Shown piece by piece: positions 6,521 through 11,454 of a stretch of 11,454 bases of DNA. Each line of letters opens with the position of its first letter. Within the stretch, counting starts at the first letter, position 1. Below the pieces are notes generated by a model, which saw only the letters and a program-made list of their open reading frames with translations, did no database searches and had not been told where the DNA came from. Origin of the DNA: Desulfobacteraceae bacterium (GTDB lineage Bacteria > Desulfobacterota > Desulfobulbia > Desulfobulbales > Desulfobulbaceae). The position numbers and the translations under genes are program-made. The stretch covers positions 1 to 11,454 of the forward strand of contig JALHJD010000069.1 in the NCBI GenBank assembly GCA_022837185.1, written 5' to 3'.

Positions 6521-7390
6521 TCAGCGGCTGACTGGGATGGCAATGGCGCCGATGTCGTCGTGATTTTTGAATCGCGGATAGGTGTGGCAGGCCGGATCTT
6601 CCCGCTCCACCCGCCGGACAAGGTCCCGAATGGCGCGCAGCCCGCCCCGCCGGTAGAGGCCGGCAAAGGCGGCGAGATCTTCGTCTTCTTCAGGATCGCT
6701 GCGGGGCAGGGCGAGCCCATCGGTATAGAGGAGGATGTCGCTGATTCCCTCCAGAGCCTCCCTGCCGTTGTTCACGAAATGCATCGCCGCCTCTTCCCCG
6801 TTGAGGACGCCGTAATGAATATTCATTCCCAGGCGGACGCTGAGGATCTGATCGGCCAGCACCTCGCTGATGCGCTCGCCATTCTTCGGGGTCAGCCCCT
6901 TCCAGAGGCAGAGCGTCTCGATATCATGGCCGGGGGAATCTTCCAGCAACCGGTGCGATCCGTCACGGTACAGGACAAGAATCTGACAGTCGCCGATCTG
7001 GCACCATTCGAAGTGATCGTCATGCAGGCGGACCACCGCGGCGCTGGTGGACCAGAGATTTTTTTTCTGGTCAAGGTCCACCTTCAGCTCCTCCATGCCC
7101 TTCTTGATCGAGCGGTTGGCCCGCCCGGCGAGATCGAGCAGTGAAGAACCGTTGCGGCGAAAAGCCAGGGCCGCCGATTCGGCGGCGAGCATGCCGCCGG
7201 TGCGGCCGCCGGTGAAGGTATCCCTGTTCAGGCTGGTGGCGCCGTCAAACACGCCGAACATGTTCCCCCCCTGGAGGAGGACGTCCTCATTGAGGCTGCC
7301 GCTCCCCTGTTCCAGAAGAGACTCGACAGGGGGGAGGGGGAGGGAGTTGTGAACCCGGCAGGCGGAAAGGGTGTTTGGCGGCTGGGGCAT
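6521..7390 (-). CDS. PP2C-family protein phosphatase
   Basis: 289 residues forming a single PP2C (PPM) domain, which removes phosphate from Ser/Thr using two metal ions. All core motifs are visible: NED (Glu35-Asp36), MFGVFDGATS with metal ligands Asp49-Gly50, CQIGDCQILVLY (Asp134, the place of the usual GDS), LLYTDGLAL (Asp224), and the terminal HDDIGAIAI (Asp278-Asp279). The protein therefore looks catalytically intact. There is no signal peptide, membrane segment or sensory domain. Start ATG 7390 has only a weak ribosome binding site. It is the first gene of the minus-strand operon (PP2C, FemAB-like, deacetylase-like), and a candidate promoter lies about 125 bp upstream. No partner kinase is visible here. 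A role in controlling envelope polysaccharide genes is inferred from the neighbours. Confidence 0.88.
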   Translation of the reverse strand: MPQPPNTLSACRVHNSLPLPPVESLLEQGSGSLNEDVLLQGGNMFGVFDGATSLNRDTFTGGRTGGMLAAESAALAFRRNGSSLLDLAGRANRSIKKGMEELKVDLDQKKNLWSTSAAVVRLHDDHFEWCQIGDCQILVLYRDGSHRLLEDSPGHDIETLCLWKGLTPKNGERISEVLADQILSVRLGMNIHYGVLNGEEAAMHFVNNGREALEGISDILLYTDGLALPRSDPEEDEDLAAFAGLYRRGGLRAIRDLVRRVEREDPACHTYPRFKNHDDIGAIAIPVSR

Positions 7391-7512
7391 GACGGACTCG
7401 GTGAAAAAGGTTTTTTTGCGTCCCGGATTTCCGGGGGCGATTGCCTTGGCTCATCTGCGGGTTGTACCCGGGTGAAGGAACTGGTCGGCCCCGGGGCTGT
7501 TGAACTGCTTTT

Positions 7513-7540
7513 ATGATAATCAACACCACTGATAAAGCAA
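7513..7540 (-). promoter_or_regulatory. Candidate sigma-70 promoter of the PP2C operon
   Basis: On the minus strand, TTGCTT (7540-7535) and TATCAT (7518-7513) are 16 nt apart. This implies a leader of about 115 nt before ATG 7390. The -10 box overlaps the palindrome TGATAATCA (7514-7522). Prediction by eye only. Confidence 0.45.
7514..7522. repeat. Palindrome TGAT-A-ATCA over the minus-strand promoter
   Basis: A perfect 4-1-4 inverted repeat lying on the candidate -10 box of the PP2C operon. A close copy, TGAT-AA-ATCA, lies on the opposite promoter at 7650-7659, suggesting one regulator may bind both. Confidence 0.5.
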
Positions 7541-7632
7541 ATAGATAATTCCGATTGATATGCTCTCGGCCATCAGTTTGAGCGGGGGGAGAGAGACTTC
7601 CGACAACCGAAAGGAATAGCAACGGGCCTTTG

Positions 7633-7649
7633 AATAGATTTTATCTATT
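7633..7649. repeat. Perfect inverted repeat AATAGAT-TTT-ATCTATT
   Basis: Seven-base arms separated by three T residues, ending exactly at the -35 box of the candidate + strand promoter (7649). The half-site AATAGAT recurs at 7540-7546 near the opposite promoter. It is better explained as an operator than a terminator because no gene ends just upstream. Confidence 0.55.
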
Positions 7650-7678
7650 TGATAAATCAATTATTCTTATGCTATGTT
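7649..7678 (+). promoter_or_regulatory. Candidate promoter for the transglutaminase-like gene, with operator
   Basis: TTGATA (7649-7654) and TATGTT (7673-7678) are 18 nt apart, and TG-C before the -10 box makes it an extended -10. The palindrome TTGATAAATCAA (7649-7660) covers the -35 box. The leader to ATG 7780 would be about 95 nt. Confidence 0.5.
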
Positions 7679-7715
7679 TGAAAAAATAGGGAAGCTTAGC
7701 CGGTCTTTCGATCTG

Positions 7716-7745
7716 TATAATGCATTGCATCCCTAACGTGCAATG
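7716..7745 (+). promoter_or_regulatory. TATAAT box followed by a 7-bp inverted repeat
   Basis: A consensus TATAAT lies at 7716-7721, but only a poor -35 match (AAGCTT, 7692-7697) is at proper spacing. Directly after it CATTGCA (7723-7729) pairs with TGCAATG (7739-7745) around a 9-nt loop. This would be a hairpin in the leader RNA of the transglutaminase-like gene, or an operator at a second start site. AATGCATT also occurs twice (7719-7726, 7755-7762). Confidence 0.4.
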
Positions 7746-7779
7746 AAGCAGTTGAATGCATTCTGTATGGAGGACGTTC

Positions 7780-8796
7780 ATGAAAAAAGTGCTGGCGATT
7801 TTTCTTGTTTTCATCATGGTTCACGCGGCATCCATTGCCTTCGGCGGGCAAAGCAGTTCCGGGGTTGTCACCCTGAGTGTGGATCTTTCGGCCCAGGAGC
7901 CCGGCCGGGAGGCCAGGCTGTGGATTCCGTATCCGGTTTCTGATGCCCATCAGGTCGTTTCCGACATTGTCGTCACCGGCGATTTTGCCGCTTCCGGGGT
8001 ATATACAGACCGCGTGTTCGGCACCCCGATACTCTACGCCCAATGGCCGAAGGAGGCGAAAAGCCGTACTTTTACCTTTTCCTTTGCCGTGGAGCGCCTG
8101 GAAATCCGCCAGACCGGCTTCCCAGCAGTTGAACCGGCATGGAATCCGGCCGATTACGCCGAATATCTGCAAGCCACCAGTCTCGGGCCCATAGACGGCC
8201 CGGTGAAGCAACTTGCGGATTCGATCACCGCCGGCAAGCAGACTGTTCTGGAAAAGGCCAGGGCCATCTATGACTGGACGGTGGACAACATGTACCGCGA
8301 TCCGGACACCATCGGCTGCGGCAAGGGCGATGTCTGTCTGCTGCTGGAAAAACCGGGCGGCAAGTGCACGGACATTTCCTCAGTGTTCATTGCTTTGTGC
8401 CGCGCCGCCGGAGTGCCGGCCCGGGAAATATTCAGCATCCGGCTCGGAAAAAAAGCAGAGGAGGACATCACAGGCTGGCAGCACTGCTGGTCCGAATTCT
8501 TTCTTCCCGGTTACGGCTGGGTAACCGTTGATCCCGCCGATGTCCGCAAGGCCATGCTCACTGAAAATCTCGACCTGAAAAATGCAAAGACCAGGGAATA
8601 CCGTGAGTTTTTCTGGGGCGGCATCGATCCCTACCGGGTGGTGATCGCCCAGGGCAGGGATGTGGTGCTCAATCCTCCCCAGGCCGGCGGCCCCCTCAAC
8701 ACCTTCGGCTACCCCTATGCGGAAGTGGGCGGCAAGGCAGTGGATTTTTATAATCCCAAGGAGTTTGTCTATACGTATACCTATACGGAAAAATAA
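7780..8796 (+). CDS. Exported transglutaminase-like protein
   Basis: 338 residues from ATG 7780, chosen because GGAGGA (7769-7774) precedes it at good spacing and the protein then begins with a clean signal peptide (MKKVLAIFLVFIMVHAASIA, cleavage near residues 20-24). The mature protein has a beta-rich N-terminal region (about 25-115) and a papain-fold transglutaminase domain (about 150-260). The Cys-His-Asp triad is visible as GGKCTDIS (Cys196), GWQHCWSEF (His235) and VTVDPAD (Asp251). Bacterial members act as cross-linking enzymes or as peptidases and amidases outside the cytoplasm; the exact reaction cannot be told. A candidate regulated promoter lies upstream and is shared as a divergent region with the PP2C operon. 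There is no lipobox, so the protein is likely periplasmic or secreted. It is apparently monocistronic: the next genes run toward it. Confidence 0.88.
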   Translation: MKKVLAIFLVFIMVHAASIAFGGQSSSGVVTLSVDLSAQEPGREARLWIPYPVSDAHQVVSDIVVTGDFAASGVYTDRVFGTPILYAQWPKEAKSRTFTFSFAVERLEIRQTGFPAVEPAWNPADYAEYLQATSLGPIDGPVKQLADSITAGKQTVLEKARAIYDWTVDNMYRDPDTIGCGKGDVCLLLEKPGGKCTDISSVFIALCRAAGVPAREIFSIRLGKKAEEDITGWQHCWSEFFLPGYGWVTVDPADVRKAMLTENLDLKNAKTREYREFFWGGIDPYRVVIAQGRDVVLNPPQAGGPLNTFGYPYAEVGGKAVDFYNPKEFVYTYTYTEK

Positions 8797-8821
8797 GTTC
8801 TGGTCAGTGGATGTATGTTGC

Positions 8822-8843
8822 GCGCCGCAGCGGCGTCGGTTTT
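8822..8843 (+). terminator. Weak candidate terminator hairpin after the transglutaminase-like gene
   Basis: CGCCG (8823-8827) pairs with CGGCG (8831-8835) around CAG, followed by CGG and four T residues (8840-8843). The stem is short and the T-run poor, but the position, 26 bp after the stop, is right. Confidence 0.3.
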
Positions 8844-8854
8844 CAGGAGGTGCG

Positions 8855-9082
8855 ATGAGCACCCGGCGAGTTATCATTGCTGCTGCCGGGCGCGCCGAGG
8901 CCGACAGGCTCGAGGTCAGCCAACCGGGATTACAGGACCGTGCTTTGCTGCCGGATCGGCAGCTGATCGGTCGGGTTGCCGTTGTCCCGTGCCGTGCGCG
9001 CCGCGGTTGTAAAAGTGCGAAGGTCCGCACAATACATCCCAGTTGCTTTCCTGAAAAAGAGCCTGGCAGCCGGCCACGGTAA
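8855..9082 (+). CDS. Doubtful 75-codon ORF with strong Shine-Dalgarno, possibly the front of a lost gene
   Basis: ATG 8855 is preceded by a perfect AGGAGG (8845-8850) with a 4-nt gap. The protein starts plausibly (MSTRRVIIAAAGRAEADRLE) but becomes arginine- and cysteine-rich and ends at 9082. From 8916 on it lies antisense to the 3' end of the radical SAM gene, so most of it may be a chance frame. I recognise no domain. It could be a real small protein, or the truncated 5' end of a gene whose remainder was deleted where the radical SAM gene now ends. Confidence 0.25.
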   Translation: MSTRRVIIAAAGRAEADRLEVSQPGLQDRALLPDRQLIGRVAVVPCRARRGCKSAKVRTIHPSCFPEKEPGSRPR

Positions 9083-9995
9083 CTCCCCGGCCTTCTTCCG
9101 TCTTCGCATGTATATCCCGGGGATTGGCCCCTGCTTCCGCCCAGAAGAGATTGGCTCCGGCGATGGCGCCCAGGGTGCACGGCTCATGGGTGCAGTTGCC
9201 CGGGACGGTCCGCGGCATGCCCAGCCTGGTCACGGCAACGATCTGGGCCATCCGCAACTCGCTGATCATGCCCCGCCCGGCTATTTCAGTCCCAGGGATG
9301 GAGATCCTCCGCGCCGCCCCGCTGTAGGCTGGATTGACGGAAGCGGTGAATTCGATCATTTCGGCCAGCTCCTCGCTGGTGTGTTCAGGCCCCACGGGCT
9401 CCACGCATGTTCCCACTTCCAGGCCCGCTTCCTTGAAGTTGAAAATGCTTCTTTTTCTGCCCGCCGCCGAAAGCCCGGTGTCAACACCTTCGCGCAGGCG
9501 CAGGGCATGGTAGACGCCGGCAAAGCCGGCATCTTTCAGCTTGATGCTGTTTTTCAGCGTCTGGTCGCCGACGTTGGCGATCAGGGTGGTGGCGGGCTGC
9601 AGATTTTTTTTCACTTCCCCGGCAATTTCCAGAAAGCGCTCAAACGGATACCGGGCCGTGGACATCATGAACACCGCGTTTGCCCCGTCGGCTTCAAACC
9701 GGAGGGCTCGGGCCACTGCCTGCACGGCGGTGAGCTCCGTGGCCTCGCTGAAAATGTTATTGATCCCGGCGAACGAGCAAAAAAGGCAGTCGCAGCCGCA
9801 GGGCGCGAGATTGACCGCGAACTGGGCGTGAACTTCCGCCTTCCCGCCCGAGACGTCCTTGGAAACACGGTTTGCCTCGGCCATGAGCAGATAGGCTTCG
9901 GGACTGTCCGGCGGCAGGTCGAGGAGCAAGATGAGCTCCCGCCGGGACAGCACGTCGCCGTTTCGCGATTTTTTCAATATCTCATCTATGTTCAT
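8916..9995 (-). CDS. BioB-like radical SAM enzyme with unusual C-terminal tail
   Basis: 359 residues. The radical SAM motif CxxxCxxC is at Cys66, Cys70 and Cys73 in NLAPCGCDCLFCSFA, with an extra Cys68 inside; these cysteines hold the 4Fe-4S cluster that cleaves S-adenosylmethionine. The overall layout (short helical N-terminus, then one TIM-barrel domain with FMMSTARYPFERF, TTLIANVGDQ, VYHALRLREG, VGTCVEPVGPEHTSEEL and SIPGTEIAGRGM) resembles the BioB/HydE/PylB group but matches no member I can name. The core ends at GPSHFYN; the last 29 residues (RGAHGTGQ onward, 8919-9005) are low in hydrophobics and look like frame read past a lost stop. It is translated after the VTT/HdrD-like gene, and the tiny ORF between them implies coupling. 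The substrate is unknown. Confidence 0.8.
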   Translation of the reverse strand: MNIDEILKKSRNGDVLSRRELILLLDLPPDSPEAYLLMAEANRVSKDVSGGKAEVHAQFAVNLAPCGCDCLFCSFAGINNIFSEATELTAVQAVARALRFEADGANAVFMMSTARYPFERFLEIAGEVKKNLQPATTLIANVGDQTLKNSIKLKDAGFAGVYHALRLREGVDTGLSAAGRKRSIFNFKEAGLEVGTCVEPVGPEHTSEELAEMIEFTASVNPAYSGAARRISIPGTEIAGRGMISELRMAQIVAVTRLGMPRTVPGNCTHEPCTLGAIAGANLFWAEAGANPRDIHAKTEEGRGVTVAGCQALFQESNWDVLCGPSHFYNRGAHGTGQRQPDRSAADPAAKHGPVIPVG

Positions 9996-10069
9996 GTCTC
10001 ACTCGGTTGATACAATCGGTGGTAACCGCATAAAAAATTGGCTTCGGGGCAATGGCCCGGGTCCGTCAT
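9992..10069 (-). CDS. Possible 25-residue coupling ORF between two genes
   Basis: ATG 10069 overlaps the stop of the VTT/HdrD-like gene as ATGA, and its own TGA (9994-9992) overlaps the ATG of the radical SAM gene, again as ATGA. The peptide (MTDPGHCPEANF at its start) has two cysteines (residues 7 and 14), no membrane segment and no recognised family. No Shine-Dalgarno sequence precedes it, so it could only be translated by re-initiation after the upstream stop. Its role may be simply to carry ribosomes across the 70-bp gap. Confidence 0.35.
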   Translation of the reverse strand: MTDPGHCPEANFLCGYHRLYQPSET

Positions 10070-11454
10070 GCAGAAAGGGATGGACCATTCAGGTCCGCCG
10101 GCCGGGTGCGCTGCACTGCGGGGCGGATTTCCCGTCTCATGGCGCGTTTCAGCCGGAGCCGGTTCCAATAGGTCAACGGCGCCCGGGCAACCTTGATTTT
10201 TCCCCCGCCATCTGATCCGGACTGATACAGCAGGTCGGCGATGTGCACGGTGGGGACGACCCGGTTCAGATAGCCGGTGCAGCCGGCGCAGTAGGTGACG
10301 ATCCGCCGGCCCCCGGATTCGCGCCGGCGGAGCGCCCCCCATTGTCCGGCCAGTTGCCGGTTGACGGCCCCGACGGTTCCGCCCTCGCCGCAGCACACCG
10401 TCCGCTTGCCGCGATGCTTCATTTCCGCCACGTTGTACCCCATATCGGTCAGCATTGCTCGAACCGCCCGCTGCGTGGTCGAATCGTCGCGCAGCGGGCA
10501 GGGATCGTGCACGGTGACGGCAGCTCCGCGAACCGGGGCACCATTGGGCTTGCTCCCGGCGTGGAGGAGATCGTACACCGTCCGGACGGTCATGCCAAGC
10601 CCGTATTGACGGAATATTTTGGTGCAGTTCGGGCAGGCGGTCACCACGTTCCGGATTCCCCGGTTGATGAGATAGGCGTGCATCTCGCCGAAGAGCGTCT
10701 GGAAGCGTTCCGTCCGTCCCAGGTCATGGGATGGTTTGGTGCAGCAGTCCAGGACGAGCCCGACGCTCGGGATGATCTCCCGGATCCGCCGGTAGAGGTC
10801 GGCGGTCACGGCCGGGCGTGTGCCCGGCAGGGCGCATCCCGGGAAAAAGATGGTGTCGCATCCATCCGGCAGTCCGTACCAGGAAAAAAGCGGTGAGTAC
10901 CCTTTTTTCTCGTAACCAAGGATGGTGCGGTAGACGGATTCATCGAGATTGCCGTCCGCGGCGCAGCGGCGGCGGACTTCGAGGAACAGGGCGGCCGGAT
11001 CGAGCTTCTCCGGACAGACTGCGGTACAGAGCCCGCACAGGCTGCATTCATAGGCGATGGCCTGGCTCCGGGATGATGAGAAATCATGCTGGGTGACGAT
11101 GCTTTTCGGGGTACCGTACCGGGTCAGGAAGGCACAGCCTCGCTGGCAGGCGCCGCATTCGGTGCAGTGTTCACCGATTTCCCGTTGCCGGAAGGCCAGC
11201 GGTGAATCGGCAGGAGTCATGTCCGCCGCATTGGGGACAGCAGGTTGCGGACGGTATCGATTGCGGACAAATCCGAGCCCGCGGCGGACCGTCAGGGGGA
11301 AGATGCCTAAGAGGGCCAGCGAAGCAAGCAGGCCCGGCGAGAGGACCCCGGCAAGGGAGTCGACTGCGCCGATCTGGCTGCCGGCATTGACGAAGATCGC
11401 CGTGCCCGGGAGCATCCCCAGTTGCGAAACCCAGTAAAAGGTCCGCAGCGGCAT
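10066..11454 (-). CDS. VTT (TVP38/DedA-like) membrane domain fused to HdrD-like iron-sulfur protein (partial at its N-terminus)
   Basis: The frame is open at the right edge; the Met codon at 11454 is probably internal. The first 56 residues are the end of a TVP38/TMEM64 (VTT) membrane domain: LRTFYWVSQLGMLPGTAIFVNAG and a last hydrophobic helix at about 37-55. Next is a ferredoxin-like region with two 4Fe-4S motifs, Cys97/100/103/107 (HCTECGACQRGC) and Cys137/140/143/147 (ECSLCGLCTAVCP). Two CCG-type domains follow, as in HdrD/GlcF/LutA-type proteins: Cys207, Cys237-238, Cys274/277, then Cys319, Cys354-355 (TVCCGEGG), Cys389/392 (TYCAGC). In the first, the usual CCG reads CCT. Such modules bind unusual 4Fe-4S clusters and pass electrons to disulfides or other acceptors. 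A membrane-anchored redox protein is implied. It is coupled to the radical SAM gene downstream. The acceptor and the VTT role are unknown. Confidence 0.85.
   Translation of the reverse strand: MPLRTFYWVSQLGMLPGTAIFVNAGSQIGAVDSLAGVLSPGLLASLALLGIFPLTVRRGLGFVRNRYRPQPAVPNAADMTPADSPLAFRQREIGEHCTECGACQRGCAFLTRYGTPKSIVTQHDFSSSRSQAIAYECSLCGLCTAVCPEKLDPAALFLEVRRRCAADGNLDESVYRTILGYEKKGYSPLFSWYGLPDGCDTIFFPGCALPGTRPAVTADLYRRIREIIPSVGLVLDCCTKPSHDLGRTERFQTLFGEMHAYLINRGIRNVVTACPNCTKIFRQYGLGMTVRTVYDLLHAGSKPNGAPVRGAAVTVHDPCPLRDDSTTQRAVRAMLTDMGYNVAEMKHRGKRTVCCGEGGTVGAVNRQLAGQWGALRRRESGGRRIVTYCAGCTGYLNRVVPTVHIADLLYQSGSDGGGKIKVARAPLTYWNRLRLKRAMRREIRPAVQRTRPADLNGPSLSA

Larger units (their letters stand above)
7391..7779. 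other. 389-bp divergent intergenic region, AT-rich in parts
   Basis: No gene could be supported here. Two AT-rich islands (about 7501-7560 and 7630-7690) flank a GC-richer stretch. They hold candidate promoters for the genes on both sides, matching palindromes and an inverted repeat, listed separately. TGATAA occurs at 7514, 7530 and 7650. No tRNA, riboswitch class or small peptide was recognised. Confidence 0.85.

Noticed and set aside
7560..7630. Riboswitch (for example c-di-GMP type) in the purine-rich intergenic stretch
   Set aside because: I could not identify the conserved core of any known riboswitch class or a convincing multi-stem fold.
8916..8918. TGA ending the radical SAM gene as another selenocysteine codon
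   Set aside because: Reading on adds only about 13 residues rich in Pro/Arg/Gln before the next stop, with no conserved motif or evident SECIS hairpin.
8976..10010. A 344-codon + strand frame opposite the radical SAM gene
   Set aside because: It is the antisense shadow of a gene with an intact CxxxCxxC motif, and its own translation has no recognisable domain.

Overview
The window (about 60% GC by eye, 11,454 bp) looks chromosomal and probably comes from a strictly anaerobic bacterium of the Desulfobacterota (former Deltaproteobacteria) or a close relative. The reasons are a selenocysteine-containing SelD next to YedE/YedF selenium genes, a heterodisulfide-reductase-like iron-sulfur protein, and a BioB-like radical SAM enzyme. 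This placement is inferred from gene content, not from a search. No rRNA, tRNA, CRISPR array, transposase or phage gene was seen.

Region 1 (1-2928, + strand) is a selenium locus. It holds the 3' end of an unrecognised gene, a 76-residue CPxCG-type small protein, a truncated yedE (putative selenium transporter), the 3' remnant of a ribokinase-fold/NAD(P)H-hydrate-dehydratase-like gene, selD and yedF. The complete selD starts at 1161 and reads through an in-frame TGA (1212-1214) at the catalytic position; a SECIS-like hairpin lies directly downstream. Without this reading the enzyme would lose its active site. The yedE and kinase reading frames are joined out of frame near 807-817, so a deletion (or an assembly error) has removed most of the transporter and the front of the kinase.

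Region 2 (2979-7390) is a cell-envelope or extracellular polysaccharide locus. A GT4-type glycosyltransferase on + converges on a minus-strand operon of PP2C-type phosphatase, FemAB/GNAT-like protein and NodB-fold deacetylase-like protein. The two convergent genes overlap tail-to-tail by 37 bp. The FemAB-like and deacetylase-like genes are joined by a 4-bp GTGA start/stop overlap.

Region 3 (7391-7779) is an AT-rich divergent intergenic region with candidate promoters in both directions. Near-identical palindromes (TGAT-A/AA-ATCA) sit on both, and there are further inverted repeats. It separates the PP2C operon from an exported transglutaminase-like protein (7780-8796, +).

Region 4 (8916-11454, - strand) encodes a protein cut by the window edge that fuses the end of a TVP38/VTT membrane domain to a HdrD-like module (two 4Fe-4S motifs, two CCG-type domains). 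It is followed by a BioB-like radical SAM protein. A 25-codon ORF bridges these two genes exactly, with ATGA overlaps at both ends. The radical SAM protein carries an odd 29-residue C-terminal tail, and a short + strand ORF with a strong Shine-Dalgarno sequence starts opposite its 3' end.
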